A DNA stretch of 64,000 nucleotides, taken from NCBI RefSeq assembly GCF_950295315.1, contig NC_080177.1, positions 80,892,570 through 80,956,569 on the forward strand, read 5' to 3'. Below the pieces are notes generated by a model. That model searched no databases, was not told the origin of the DNA, and saw nothing but the letters and a program-made list of their open reading frames with translations. Source of the DNA: Erinaceus europaeus. Taxonomy: Eukaryota; Chordata; Mammalia; Eulipotyphla; Erinaceidae. Numbering within the stretch: the stretch's first letter is position 1; each line of letters opens with the position of its first letter. A program made the translations under genes and the position numbers. This document shows positions 20,938-32,087 of the stretch, in pieces.

Positions 20938-21213
20938 GGGAGCCAGGCTGTAGCGCAGCGGGTTAAGCGCAGGTGGCGCAAAGCACAAGGACCGGCATAA
21001 GGATCCTGGTTCGAGCCCCGGCTGCCCACCTGCAGGGGAGTCGCTTCACAGGCGGTGAAGCAGGTCTGCAGGTGTCTGTCTTTCTCTCCCCCTCTCTGTC
21101 TTCCCCTCCTCTCTCCATTTCTCTCTGTCCTATCCAACAACGACAACAACAATAATAACTCAACAATGAAACAACAAGGGCAACAAAAGGGAATAAATAA
21201 ATAAAATAAATAA
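20938..21213 (+). repeat. SINE-A1, intact and young
   Basis: Box A 'tgtagcgcagcggg' and box B 'ggttcgagccc' are perfect, and the TSD AAAAACTCCTTTAAT (20923-20937 and 21214-21228) is a perfect 15 bp. The long minus frame at 20637-21254 is read-through of this SINE and the one before it. Confidence 0.95.
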
Positions 21214-21526
21214 AAAAACTCCTTTAATTCATTCCAGGAATTCACATTTACCACATTACTTTATATGTGGAATTTTTTTTACATTTATTATCCCTTACAT
21301 ACTATGATTCAAATGGCTAGCATAATAATGAGACTGTATCATGTGTCCGATGTATTATCCAAAGACAAATATCCCAGTGTCTGACACGAATATTTACCAT
21401 TATAGGAAAGGCAACATAAACTTGCTTTCTATTTGTGGAGAACTGGCAACCGGTTATAATGCTGGTAGCACAAATTTATCTAACCACTCAACATGCAAGT
21501 TTAAGTGGGATATATTCTCTGTTTCT

Positions 21527-21753
21527 GGGGCCAGGTGGTGGTGCACCTGGTTAAGCATTCACACTACAGTGCACAAGGACCCGGGGTTCAAGCCCCTGGT
21601 CCCCACCTGCAGGGGGAAAGCTTTTCAAGTGGTGAAGCAGGGCTGCAGGTGTCACTCTGTCTCTCTCCTTCTCTCTTTCCTCCTCCCCCTCAGTTTCTCT
21701 CTCTGTCTCTATCCAATCATAAATAAAGAAATAAAATAAAAATATAATAATCA
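21527..21753 (+). repeat. SINE-B with TSD
   Basis: TSD TCTCTGTTTCT (21516-21526 and 21754-21764). Typical head and tail ending AATAAAGAAATAAAATAAAA. Confidence 0.9.
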
Positions 21754-21764
21754 TCTCTGTTTCT

Positions 21765-22220
21765 AGGGTCTAAGACACAAGTGTGCGAAGTAGGCTTCAT
21801 CAACCAATCTTCCCTAATACTTTGGATCTTGGGAGAGGAATGTAGATATAGAACAAGTCTCTGTCTCACGTGTTATCAAAAAAAAGGCTGCAAGATAGCA
21901 GTAGACGTGTGCCCTGGGGGTGGGGTGAGAACTAATCAATATTTCATACTTTTTTGTTTGCGTGTTGGAATAATACTAATGTGATCCTCAAGCATCCTAG
22001 CTTGACCTGTTGAGAATCAGGGAGAATTACAGACTCTACACCATTGGAGTGAGCGACATAAATTTTGGATTTTCTATTTTAAAGACTCAAATATTTCTTT
22101 ACGTTTAATCTTGCTTCTTCTTTGATCTCTTAACATGTGATGTTTTAAATAGTTTTTTAAATTTTTACAGCAAAATATGTAAGTTTGTCCCATTGTCTCC
22201 TCTAACAATTGTGTTTCCTT
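21765..22220. other. Unique stretch, nothing recognised
   Basis: No family or coding signal. Confidence 0.4.
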
Positions 22221-22235
22221 AGTAATAATGTTTTT

Positions 22236-22414
22236 ATATTTTTTTATTTATTTTTATTATTGAACAAGGACAGAGAGAAATTGGGAGTAGAGGGGGAGAT
22301 AAGGAGAAAGACAAGAGAGACACCTGTAACCCTGCTTTGCTACCCATGAAGCTTTCCCTAGGTGGGGACCAGGGGCTTGAGTTCCAGGGGCAGGAGTTCC
22401 ACTGCCTGGCCCTG
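22236..22414 (-). repeat. SINE-B, shortened head
   Basis: TSD TAATAATGTTTTT / TAATGATGTTTTT (22223-22235 and 22415-22427, one mismatch). About 30 bp around box B and box A are missing: '..cttgagttccaggggcaggagttccactgcctggccc'. Confidence 0.82.
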
Positions 22415-22427
22415 TAATGATGTTTTT

Positions 22428-22715
22428 CCATTCCGCATTTACTCCCTAGTTTGTTCCCTTAATATTTTTTCATGAATATTTCAATAGATTTCTGCTTAAT
22501 TGTTCTTAATGATAGTTGCTTCTTCATTAATATAACTGCCATTACAGTAGCATTTCCTAAATAATATTCCACAGAAATTTCCATAAACAAAATATTAACC
22601 AAGTTGTTATCGAGAAGCTCTCTCATAGTTTTTAGTATATTCTCATGCCTCGTGAATCTGTAAAAGGAGACTACAACATAAACTATTCTCAAGATTATTT
22701 GTAAAAACAGCTTCA
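22428..22715. other. Unique AT-rich stretch
   Basis: Nothing recognised. The 142-codon minus frame 22459-22887 crosses it and the next SINE and is not supported as a gene. Confidence 0.4.
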
Positions 22716-22718
22716 TAC

Positions 22719-22860
22719 ATCTGGGGAGAAGTAGCATAATGGTTATGCTAATAAGGCTTCTGCTTTCAAGTTTGAGATCCCAGATCCAGTCTCCAGCACC
22801 ACCGTAAACTGAAGCTGAGCAGTGCTCCGTAAAAATAAATAATAATAATAATAATACATT
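22719..22860 (+). repeat. SINE-C
   Basis: 'gaagtagcataatggttatgc' head, 'ctgaagctgagcagtgctccg' end, tail AATAAATAATAATAAT. Confidence 0.85.
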
Positions 22861-22944
22861 TAAAGAAAAAAAGACTTCCATTACCATTCCTCAGAGTAGG
22901 TTTTAGAAAGTATCTCACAGGAACGAAAAGAAAATATCACACAG

Positions 22945-23065
22945 GATGGCTCAGAAGGTGACTGAGCAAGCAGAGTGCAGGACTTGCTTGCAGGTCCAAG
23001 ACACCGGATCCAGTTCCAGCACTGTATGTTCCAGAGTGGTCTTCGGGTCTCCCACTCTCTTTCTT
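22945..23065 (+). repeat. SINE-D split in its 3' part
   Basis: 'ggatggctcagaaggtgactgagc' head and 'atccagttccagcactgtatg' box B region. The CT-rich end resumes at about 23309 after a nested SINE-A1. Confidence 0.65.
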
Positions 23066-23067
23066 TT

Positions 23068-23307
23068 AAATTAATTATTTCCCTTTTGTTGTTCTTTTGT
23101 TGTTGTTGTTGTTGGATAGGTCAGAGAGGAATGGAGAGAGGAGAGAAAGAGGAGGAGAGAAGGACAGACACCTGCAGACCTGCTTCACCGCCTGTGAATT
23201 GACTCCCCTGAAGGTGGGGAGCCGGGGGCTCGAACTGGGATCCTTACGCTGGTCCTTGTGCTTTGCACCATGTGTGCTTAACCCGCTGTGCTACTGCCTG
23301 ACTCCCC
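23068..23307 (-). repeat. SINE-A1 nested in SINE-D
   Basis: Complete, with box B 'ggctcgaactggg' on plus. A short repeat CTCTTTC on both sides fits insertion into the SINE-D CT-rich region. Confidence 0.85.
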
Positions 23308-23680
23308 CCAGTCTCTTTCATATGGCAAAAAATAAGTAAATCTGTGTTTAGAGCAAAGAAAATTACACACTAAAATTTCTGGAATGCAAATAAATATATG
23401 TGTATCTTTCCTGACTAGAACTTCTCAGTGATGTTTCATGCTACACTATCCTCAGGGTCAGCAAATTACAACTCAGGGCCACATCCAACCTTGAAGACTC
23501 TTTTTGTACTACCTGTAGGCTAGGAATCATCTAAACTTTTTAATAAAAAAAGGGAAAACATGCCATTTTGTGGCCTATAGAAATTCTGTAGATTCAAATT
23601 GCAAATGCCTCACAAATAAAGTTCTGTTAGACTATAGTTGTTCTGTTTTGTCATGTGCCTGGACATGTTTTCAGCCCAAC
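23308..23680. other. Mostly unique stretch
   Basis: Includes the resumed SINE-D end (23309-23340). The rest is not recognised. The phrase 'gcaaattacaactcagggccacatccaacc' (23460-23490) resembles old hAT/MER-type filler but is too short to assign. Confidence 0.35.
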
Positions 23681-23687
23681 TCCACAG

Positions 23688-23710
23688 CTCTCTCTCTCTC
23701 TCTGCCTGTC
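23688..23710. repeat. Short (CT)n tract
   Basis: Ten or so CT units followed by 'gcctgtctgtc', possibly the 3' end of an unrecognised SINE-D. Confidence 0.8.
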
Positions 23711-23763
23711 TGTCTTGTTCTTTCTATCTAAAAAGGTCAGCCTAGAGTGGGAAAGTCTCAGAG

Positions 23764-23765
<2 letters not shown>

Positions 23766-23810
<45 letters not shown>

Positions 23811-23830
23811 ACTCACACACACACACAGTC
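23766..23830. repeat. (CA)n microsatellite with CT interruptions
   Basis: About 30 CA units with CACT interruptions at 23805-23815 and a CAGT near 23828. Confidence 0.96.
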
Positions 23831-23849
23831 ACATTTATTCCCAGGACCA

Positions 23850-24100
23850 TTTTTATTGGGAGGTTGACAGTTTCCAGTCATTCTTTGACATATAGGCAGA
23901 ACCTTTCATCCCCCTTTGATAGAGTTGCAGTGACTTGTTCCCCTAGTTTAAAGTCCCCCCACCCCCCATCAAACATCACTATCCCTTTATCCCAGTCCTT
24001 TCCCTCCTCCCTCCCAAGTCCTTTGCTTTGGTATAATATGCCACATTCAGTCTAAGTTTCACCTAATCTTTTCCTTGTCTTTTTTTCTTAAGTTCTGCCA
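23850..24100 (-). mobile_element. Old LINE-1 3' UTR fragment
   Basis: 'tttttattgggaggttgacagtttcc' and 'ttgctttggtataatatgccacattcag' parallel the L1 3' UTR at 37600-37780 ('ttactttggtgtaatactcc'). Strongly diverged. Confidence 0.5.
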
Positions 24101-24169
24101 ATAAATGAGATCAGTAGGTATTTTTTTAATGCATTTCCATGATCAATAACTTTGAGTAATATATATATA

Positions 24170-24300
24170 GTAGGGTGGGTGTAAGTAGCATAATGGTTAT
24201 GCAAAGAGACTCTCATATCTGAGCCTCCAAAGTCCCAGGTTCACTCCCCTGCACCACCATAAACCAGAGGGGAGCAGTCCTCTGGTAAAAAGAAAATAAA
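24170..24300 (+). repeat. SINE-C
   Basis: 'gtaagtagcataatggttatgcaaagagactctc' head, box B 'aggttcactccc', end 'gagcagtcctctggtaaaaag'. Confidence 0.88.
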
Positions 24301-24900
24301 AACAATAAGTTATTTTAGAAAAGTTTTGTTTACCCTGTGATGAAATAAAGTCCAAATCCTGACTGAGCAAAAGTAAACCTTTCATAATCTAGTCCCAGCT
24401 ATCCATTCAGACTAGTCTCCCAATCTCTACAATTTGTGTGTGCAAATGGAATGAACCACACACAGCAAGCTATATTATATCACAGTTAATATATTGTTGC
24501 ATATAGTGATCTGTTTTGCTGAAATCCCCTGTTTCACTTTCCAATCCTTATAAAGTTTCTGCCTCTTTTTGAAGACTCAAACTATCCGACTTCAGATCAC
24601 ATTGCACTAAGTGTGAGAATCACAGTCATAGTCCTTATTATTTTCTCTGTGACTTCTCTGCACTTCAGACCACCTATCACACTAATTTGTAAATGCTTCC
24701 TACTTCTTCCTTGAATTAAATTCCTGGAATATAAGAAATATCTTATCCACCTGTGCATCTCTAGTGTATGAAAATGATTAACAGAACAACTGCGCTCAGT
24801 AAACAAGGAAAGGGATGTAGAGAATGGGGGGGGGGTGGCGAGCGAGAATGAGATGAAGGAAAGGATGGAGTTAGGAAGGAAGGAAGAAAGGAGAGGGATG
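24301..24900. other. Unique stretch, nothing recognised
   Basis: A G-run (24826-24836) and a GGAA-rich piece (24860-24895) are the only features. Confidence 0.4.
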
Positions 24901-24904
24901 GGGT

Positions 24905-25000
24905 GCATGCTGGTACGTGTTACCATGCACAAGGACAAGGGATCAACCCCCAGTCTGCCCATGCAGGGGGAAGCTTCATGAGTGGTGAAAGAATGCTCTC
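24905..25000 (+). repeat. SINE-B fragment
   Basis: 'catgcacaaggacaagggatcaacccccag' (box B region) through 'gcagggggaagcttcatgagtggtgaaag'. Both ends are missing or decayed. Confidence 0.7.
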
Positions 25001-26171
25001 TAATTCCATTTCAGGTGGCTCACTTCCTGGCAAAGTCCCCAAACCTAGATATAGACCAGATCTATATTAGGCTTGCCCTTCCAATAGGTTTAAACAAAAT
25101 AAATAAATAAATAAATAAATTGACATATACAAATAAAAAAAGAGGATCTCATTAGACAAACAAACTTTTTAAACAAAAGTTTAGATGGCATTTTCTTATT
25201 CTGTAACAATGCACAGTTTAATTCCATCTCAAAGAAAAATATTTCTTAGAGTTCACCAGCATCAAAGTGTTAAGTTTCTGCTGCTTTCAGGAAGGCCAAT
25301 CAATTGATCAGATATTTGAAGGCCCCTGTGTACTCATATGTACTTGCAGAGACAAATGTATTGGCTCCATTCACTACAAACAGCCCTTCCACAAAAAGAA
25401 TATAAATTTCACACTGAAAAATTTATCCTACGTTTGTCTCTGAGGAGTTTTATTACTGAATTCCTTTAAATATTGACAAAAATAACCAAGTTTTAAAAAT
25501 AAATGTCCAAATGCCCCTTACCCAAAAGATCATTTTGATATGACAGAAATGTGAACTTTTGGCAAGGAACAAGCAATGCCTCGGCCTATGGATACATGAG
25601 TAGCTATCACTTAGCATTGCTTCCAGGCTCTCCAAGGCTGACCTACTTGGTAAGCAGAGCTCTACGAAGGGATCTTAAGACTGAGTGTCTCTTAGCTCAA
25701 CTGTAGCCTCTTTGTACCATCTTTTTCAGACCTTGGAAATGAGCAGGAATGCTTACATTCAGGTCATAGCATACCATGTTTAATGGGTAAACACCCAACA
25801 AAGATGCATATGGCATTTTCTCTGACAGAAGGCTCAAGTAGGTTTTCTTAGTTTTTTTTTTAATAAGATGCTTAGAAACCTCATATTTATTTGTAAATTA
25901 AAATGTCAGCTTACTAATAATAGGAAATACTAGAATGTCAACATATTTCTTCCCCCGTGTTAACGGATACCTTTTCTAAACTAGAAAGTAGCACCCCTGA
26001 AATTTTCTTGAGTTGGCATAAAAAAGGGAAGCAAACAAGAACAGTCCATCACATCTCAGAATTTTGCATATGAAAATTTTGATAAATTATCCTGTTCTTA
26101 ACTCAAACAATATGTCTCATAGCTTCTCTTACATCATAGAAATTTCTCATATACAAGGTGGTAGCAATCGG
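25001..26171. other. Unique AT-rich stretch
   Basis: Holds a small (TAAA)n tract at 25098-25120. No family or coding signal. Confidence 0.4.
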
Positions 26172-26322
26172 GGATAGAACTTCTCTCTTGAAAATCCAGT
26201 ACTTTATACACTGACCCATATCCCAAGTCACACCGAGGTTCCCCTCTATCCCCTGGAATTTTAGAAGAGCCTTTTGAATATAAATGATCAAAATTGGTAA
26301 AGTGACTATAGGAATATAATAA
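26172..26322 (-). repeat. Inverted duplicate segment, arm 2
   Basis: Reverse complement matches 19961-20116, including SINE-D head 'gggatatgggtcagtgtataaagtactgg' and about 70 bp 5' of it. The downstream parts of the two copies differ. Confidence 0.8.
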
Positions 26323-26362
26323 CAGTGATAGAGTGACAGTGATAGAGTGATAGAGTGACTAG
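26323..26362. repeat. Short tandem repeat (GTGATAGA-type)
   Basis: GTGATAGAGTGACAGTGATAG and GTGATAGAGTGAC blocks repeat with a 7-16 bp period immediately next to the inverted arm. Confidence 0.75.
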
Positions 26363-26370
26363 GTTATCCT

Positions 26371-27050
26371 CCCTGGAAATTTATTTCAAGATATAATCCA
26401 TGTAATAATTCAAAAATGAGCGGTTTTGTCTTCAGATTTAGAGGAAGATAATAATTAGTTTCAAAAGAAATGATAGAAGGGGTGATAACTGACATGATAA
26501 CAGAAGTAAGGAAAGAATTGCTTTAGTGGAGAGATGTCATGCCAGTGTTTTTGCCCACTTGCCTTGACATTACGGGTTAGAAATAAGTAAAGCAGCTAAT
26601 GTAACATCTGTAAACTCAGTGGCATTCCAGTGAGGGACCCATTACTCTGGCTCATCAACCTCTGGCGAGCATGCACATCTGTTCCCCACCTCATCTCGAA
26701 TACGCAGCTCTGTTTAATGCTTACAAAGTCTGGGGCACAGAAGTTATAAGTAATTTTTATGACAGTAGATTGATATGCCTGAATTGCTTTTAGAATGTTA
26801 CAACCAAATGCTTGGTTGGCTCTCTACTGAGTAATCTGCTACCGTGCTGAAAAGGAATATACATTTGATAGACATCCCAAAGGAGTTTCATTCCAACTTC
26901 TAATAAAAGATGAGTGCAAGATAAAAACCAAAGTGATGTGTGAAAATGCATTCTGATGAACAGCCATATGCCGTGAACTATATAGATGATGATGGCCTCT
27001 TTAGAGATAATAAATACACGTTTCTAGAGTTAAATTCTAAGTCATGCAAA
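26371..27050. other. Unique stretch, nothing recognised
   Basis: No family or coding signal. Confidence 0.4.
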
Positions 27051-27051
27051 A

Positions 27052-27211
27052 GTTGGGGGCTGGTGGGAGCTCATCCAGTCTGTGCAAATGTTACCATGTA
27101 CAAGGACCAGGGTCTTGCAGGGAGCTTAGCCTCAGGAGTGGTGGACAAATATTCATGTCTCTCCTTTCTGACTTTCCTCCTTTCCTAGCTCTCTTTCTCA
27201 TCCTTTCTCAG
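27052..27211 (+). repeat. SINE-A2/B, 5' part, split by SINE-A1
   Basis: 'gggggctggtgggagctcatcc' head and 'accatgtacaaggaccagggtcttg' body. The A2-type 3' block appears to resume at 27590-27660 ('aatggccactgggaatgatgg .. caccctg'). Confidence 0.55.
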
Positions 27212-27224
27212 AAGAAAGAGAAAG

Positions 27225-27509
27225 GGGGAGTCGAGCAGTAGCACACTGGGTTAAGCGCACATGGTGCAAAGCGCAAGGACTGTTGTAAGGATCCCGGTTC
27301 GAGCCCCTGGTTCCCCACCTGCAGGGGAGTCGCTTCACAGGCGGTGAAGCAGGTCTGCAGGTGTCTGTCTTTCTCTCCCCCTCTCTGTCTTCCCCTCCTC
27401 TCTCCATTTCTCTCTGTCCTATCTAACGATGACATAATCATCAACAATAATAACTACAACAACAGTAAAAACAAGGGCAACAAAAGGGAAATAAATAAGT
27501 ATATAAAAA
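27225..27509 (+). repeat. SINE-A1 with TSD
   Basis: AAGAAAGAGAAAG at 27212-27224 and 27510-27522, perfect 13 bp. Box B 'ggttcgagccc' intact. Confidence 0.92.
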
Positions 27510-27536
27510 AAGAAAGAGAAAGTAAGGTAGGAAGGA

Positions 27537-27582
27537 AAGAGAGGAGAGGAGAGGAGAGGAGAGGAGAGGAGAGGAAGAAAAA
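27537..27582. repeat. (GGAGA)n microsatellite
   Basis: About eight GGAGA/GAGAG units followed by GGAAG and an A-run. It is the reverse-complement motif of the tract at 6678-6842. Confidence 0.95.
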
Positions 27583-27660
27583 AAAAAAAAGCAAAAATGG
27601 CCACTGGGAATGATGGAATTGTGTAGGCAAAAGGCAAAGGCTCCTGGCAGTCACCCTGAT

Positions 27661-28090
27661 TTCCAAACAATGACAGCAACAAAGCTAAACGTTGAAAATA
27701 TGCATTTTCAGACCAGCGAGAGTGACTAGATCCAGACCTTGCTTTTCAGACACATAAGGAAATAGGCTATAGCGGCCTTTTGGTGACGTTTAGGCTGTAA
27801 GAAGGAAGATGCGTAGTGACTTAGGCAAATAAAAATAAAAAACAGACGTGCTCCCTTTCTTTCATCTTCCTCCTATTCTTGTCTCTGTGCAAGTCTCTGA
27901 AATGAAACCAGGCACGTCTCTTTTCCTGCTTCTACCACCCAGCCTAGGCCTTGAACTTGGTCTTTCCTGCTGCCCTGTTTCTGCCCTTCTCCATGGTTTA
28001 CACAACTACAAAGAATGATACAAGTAATAATCAGAGAAGTGACAGTATTCTGGATTTTGCAGAGTTCGTATTTTTATATTTCCTGTGAAC
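27661..28090. other. Unique stretch, nothing recognised
   Basis: No family or coding signal. Confidence 0.4.
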
Positions 28091-28105
28091 AGACGAATTC
28101 CTATT

Positions 28106-28324
28106 ATTTAAATTTTTAAATTATCTTTATTTATTGTATAGAGATAGCCAGAAATTGAGAGGGAAGAGGGAGATAGAGATGGGGAGAGAGACAAAGAGAC
28201 ACCTGCAGCCCTGCCTCACCACTTGCAGAGATTTCTCCCTGCAGGTGGGGACTGGGGACTTGAACCTGGGTCCTTGCACATTGTAATACATGCTCTCATC
28301 CAAGTTGTGCCACTACCCAGCCCC
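28106..28324 (-). repeat. SINE-B with TSD
   Basis: AATTCCTATT (28096-28105) and AATTCTTATT (28325-28334). Normal body with head at 28324. Confidence 0.87.
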
Positions 28325-28524
28325 AATTCTTATTTTTTTCTCCTAATTGACACAGTTAATATCTGTGAGGAATGCATGGAGGGAGGAAAGAAATGGTTTT
28401 CCTTGAAACACAGAATTAAGTCATCTAGTAGAGGTCCCTTTGCATTTAGGGGATGGCTTTCCTTTCTGTAGAATTATACAACACGTAAAATTGTTTCTGT
28501 GTCTCACATACAATTAGTAATTTT

Positions 28525-28852
28525 TTTTTTTTTTTTGCCTCCAGGGTTATTGCTGGGGCTTGGTGCCTGCACTATGGGCCACTGTAACTGGAGACTTTTT
28601 TGTCCCCTTTTGTTGCCATTGTTGCTTATCGTTGTTGCTGCTGTCGTTGTTGTTGGATAGGACAGAGAGAAATCGAGAGAGGAAAGGAAGACAGAGATAG
28701 GGAGAGAAAGATGGACACTTGCAGACCTGCTTCACCACCTGTGAAACAACCCCCCTGCAACTGGGGAGCTGGGGCTCAAACCAGGATCCTTAGTCCAGTC
28801 CTTGTGCTTTGTGCTATGTGTGCTTAACCTGCTGCGCTATTGCCCAGCCCCC
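28525..28852 (-). repeat. SINE-A2 with 16-bp TSD
   Basis: TACAATTAGTAATTTT at 28509-28524 and 28853-28868 is perfect. 3' block 'gcctccagggttattgctgg' at 28537-28556. Confidence 0.93.
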
Positions 28853-28932
28853 TACAATTAGTAATTTTAAGAATTTCCTCATAGAGCCTTCTTTCCAGAT
28901 CACAGCAGTGTCTTTGCTTGATTCAGTGTTTT

Positions 28933-29041
28933 CCTTTCTTTCAGCCAGAGCACTGCTTAGCTCTGCTGAGGGTTGAACTTGGGGACACTGGAGTCTCAGG
29001 TATAAAATTCCTTTGTATAGTCATTAAGCTGTCTCCTGATT
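28933..29041 (-). repeat. SINE-C, diverged
   Basis: 'agccagagcactgcttagctctg' and 'gtatagtcattaagctgtc' (decayed head). Confidence 0.75.
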
Positions 29042-29239
29042 CTCAGTGATTTTTGATTAAACTACTGATTGCTTGTGTTCATGATTATGACATATACAGG
29101 TTTACCAGAGCCTCTTTACAGATATGTAATTTATAGTGTGCTATGAACTTTAGAGATAGGCCTTGAGTTCTGAAGACTGTTCAGGAGAATAGCTCATCAG
29201 TATTTGCTCAATCAAAAGCAATGGGAAGAATACAATCTT

Positions 29240-29471
29240 TTTTTAAAAAAATAATTACGCATTCTCTTAAAATATTTAATTTTTTTTCTTCATTTATTTA
29301 TTGGATAGCGACAGCCAGAAATCAAGAGGGAAGGAGGTGATAGAGAGAGAGACAGAGAGACACCTGCAGTCCTGCTTTACTATGCACAAAGCTTTCCTCC
29401 TGAGGGTGGGGACTGGGTCCTTGCACATTATAACATTTGCACTCAACTAGGTCTGCCACCACCCAGCCTCA
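29240..29471 (-). repeat. SINE-B with TSD
   Basis: GAAGAATACAATCTT (29225-29239) and GAAGAATGCAATCTT (29472-29486), 15 bp with one mismatch. The box B region is deleted ('gggtggggactgggtccttgc'). Confidence 0.88.
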
Positions 29472-29539
29472 GAAGAATGCAATCTTCTAAACGGAGCAGT
29501 GGATGGTCATAGAAGCCTTGTAGGCACATGCTCCATACA

Positions 29540-29835
29540 CTTTATTTTTGTTATTGTTATTGTTGTTTTTTTATTTCTTGTGACCCTGGCTTCAGCAGGG
29601 CATAATGCCTATATGATTATGTTGTTCCTGGGCACGTTTCCCCCCCCTCCCCCCAATAGAAGGTGTGAGAGATAGACACAGAGAGAGACAGGGAGGCGAG
29701 ACACCAGAGCACTGCCTCACTGTTGATGAAGCCTCCCTTAGCCGTGGTGTTCTGTGTGACGGTGGTGGAGGCTGGAGCCTGGGTCCCCATGCTGAAAATG
29801 TGTGTGTTCACTCTACTCAGTGAGACAGCTTTCAT
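29540..29835 (-). repeat. Old SINE, unclear subtype
   Basis: 'gagagatagacacagagagagacagg' and 'gcactgcctcactgttgatgaagc' match SINE bodies. The head region is altered and a C-run sits at 29641-29655. Confidence 0.55.
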
Positions 29836-29892
29836 ATGCTTCCTAAGGACAAAGAATAAGACTTGCAGATTATGATAGATGTAGGGGAATTT

Positions 29893-30330
29893 CTCTTCTA
29901 GGGTCAGTATCCAACATGTACAAGGAATTCATAAAACTCAATAGTAATAAATACATGACTTGATTTAAAAAAATGAGCAAAGAATGCCATCAGATAGTTC
30001 TATAAAGAAAGCACGCCGAAGACCAGAAGGCACGTAAACACATGCTTATCCTTCCATGCACAAGGACCCAGGTTTGAGTCCCTTCTCCCCATCTGTAGTG
30101 GGGAAGGTTTCACAAGTGGTGAAGCAGGTCTGCAGGTGGATTTCTTTCTCCCTATCTCCATTTCAATTTCTCTCTGTCCTATTCAATAAAATAGAAAGAA
30201 TAAAAGGAAAAACATACATCATCACATCCCCTTGTTAGGAAACGACAAATGAAAACAGCAAAGAGATACCGATTGTCATCCAGCTTCACTTGTCAAGCTC
30301 ACGGTTCCTGGGCGGTTGGAGAAAAGCAGC
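29893..30330 (+). mobile_element. Old LINE-1 ORF2 fragment split by SINE-B
   Basis: 'cagtatccaacatgtacaaggaattcataaaactcaatag' and, after the SINE, 'ttaggaaacgacaaatgaaaacagcaaagagatacc' follow consecutive parts of L1 ORF2 in sense. No open frame remains. Confidence 0.6.
30017..30222 (+). repeat. SINE-B, head damaged
   Basis: 'ccatgcacaaggacccaggtttgagtcc' through '..tctgtcctattcaataaaatag'. The first ~25 bases are poorly conserved. Confidence 0.75.
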
Positions 30331-30750
30331 TATGAATCTCTGCTTACTGAAACACCTCTTTGCCATAAAGTAAGTTCCTTGGCCTTAAGTGGCTGCTTAA
30401 TGACATAACTGTGTTGGTAGGCACCATACCAAGATCTTAGCCTAGGGGTAATGTCTGACGCCCTGAAGACAGAAGAGGAAATTGCCTGCTTGGTATATGT
30501 GCCAGTCACACTCAAGATTAAGTGCCCATCCAAGGTGGAAGCGTTCAATGGAATCTGTTTGCCACCAGTTAGTTGATTAATTTATTCAAAGGATGATTCC
30601 ATATCAGAAATTCAGAACTGGCCTCTGTCACTTGAAATCTGAGCATTGTCAATGCTGATTAGATCGATCTTGGTAAGTAAAAGCTGTGAACACAGCTACT
30701 TTCAGCGAGTTCATTGTAGCTACACTTATTTTTTAATTTTATTTTTAATT
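30331..30750. other. Unique stretch, nothing recognised
   Basis: No family or coding signal. Confidence 0.4.
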
Positions 30751-30754
30751 TTTA

Positions 30755-31035
30755 TTAGTTATTTAATTAAAAATCATGAACAAGATTGTAAGATTAACAG
30801 GGGTACAATTCCACACAGTTTCCACCACCAGAGTTCCATGTCCCGTCCCCTCCATTGGAAGCTTCCCTATTCTTTATCCCTCTGGGAGTATGGACCAGAA
30901 TTTTTTGGGGGTTCAGTAGGTGGGGGTTCTAGCTTCTGTAATTGCTTCTTTGCTGGATATGGACATTGGCAGGTGGATCCATACACCCAGTCTGTTTCTA
31001 TCTTTCTCTAGTGGGGTAGGGCTCACTTCTAAAAC
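30755..31035 (-). repeat. R repeat, partial
   Basis: 'tcatgaacaagattgtaagattaacaggggtacaattcc' then the family body to 'tctagtggggtagggctcac'. Its A-rich end differs from the other copies ('ttagttatttaattaaaaatcatgaac'), suggesting a different, older subfamily. Confidence 0.65.
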
Positions 31036-31690
31036 CTCTGAGACAGACTGATGAGTGGTGACTGGACACTTCATTTTTAGTTAGTGTCTTTTCTGTAAAG
31101 AACCATGACTTGCAACATGTAACATTAAGAAATGTTCACATTACATGGCCACTTTCATATCTACTCCCAGTTTTTTTTTCTGTTTCTCATATTCTAATTT
31201 TCAGTCTTTCAATCAACATGCCACACTGTTTTGCATCTCTCCTTATATTCTGACCCAAGGCAACATCTCACATAAAAAGTGAACATCAAATGCACTGTCC
31301 AGAGCTTTCACAGAGCTGCTGTCATTCAGAACTACACCCGAGTGGTGCTGTTCTATAGCTGCGATCTCTATCTGACTTGCAGTCAGACTCAGACATCCAG
31401 GCATTTTATTCATGAATCTTTGGTAATATTCTTAGAAGGGCCCCAAACCCACAGAGCCTCGAGGAGAAACACAGTCAGATAACATAGACAGAAGACATGC
31501 CAGTTTATCCCACCGGTGTGTGTACTTACTTGTATCTTCTGTGTCCAATATGATATTTATTTCTGTGACTGCCTAACCATATGACTTAAGTTATCTGATA
31601 TAAGCTATCTCGTGAGGGGTGGACGTGGCTGCATAGTTACAGATAATTATATTATTATAGCGTTTTGTGGCTGTTCACTTTGTCTTTGTC
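31036..31690. other. Unique stretch, nothing recognised
   Basis: No family or coding signal. Confidence 0.4.
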
Positions 31691-31699
31691 CTCACTAGG

Positions 31700-31860
31700 G
31701 CATTTTTTTAAAGATAAAGACAGAGAGGGAGAGAGAGAGAGAGAGAGACCACAGCACCAAAGCTTCCTGCAATGTAGTGTGGGCCAGGCTCCAACTTGGG
31801 GTCTGCACATAGCAAAACAACACACTATCCTTGTGCTCCACTTTGCCGGTCCAACCAGGG
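31700..31860 (-). repeat. SINE-D-like element
   Basis: (GA)n at 31723-31748, then 'ccacagcaccaaagcttcctgcaatgtagtg' and a head near 'gtgctccactttgccggtcc'. It is a subtype with a different head from other D copies. Confidence 0.55.
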
Positions 31861-32087
31861 AATTCCTCATCCAGAAGAACAGCTTATGCATTGTGATCAT
31901 TTGGTGGTCCCTTACCATAATCTACATAGACCATTTCCTCCAGCAAGTACCATTTCCTCCAGCTACCCTAGGTTCTGTCAGGTGCCACAGTCCAAGCATC
32001 AGTGCAACATATATTTAATGTTAGGCTTCATGCAGAGCCCTTTGCTAACTTGGATCCCCCACCCCATATGAGAGTTTTCTGCATCTC

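Noticed and set aside
20938..21010. Possible tRNA gene (good A and B boxes)
   Set aside because: Part of a SINE-A1 with tail and TSD; no cloverleaf or terminator is preserved.
20637..21254. 205-codon minus-strand open frame
   Set aside because: It is read-through of a SINE-A1 and a SINE-B; the peptide theme (RTERNGERRGRQRGGEKDR) recurs at every SINE-A copy.
22459..22887. 142-codon minus-strand frame with hydrophobic start
   Set aside because: Hydrophobicity comes from T-rich DNA and the frame runs through a SINE-C.
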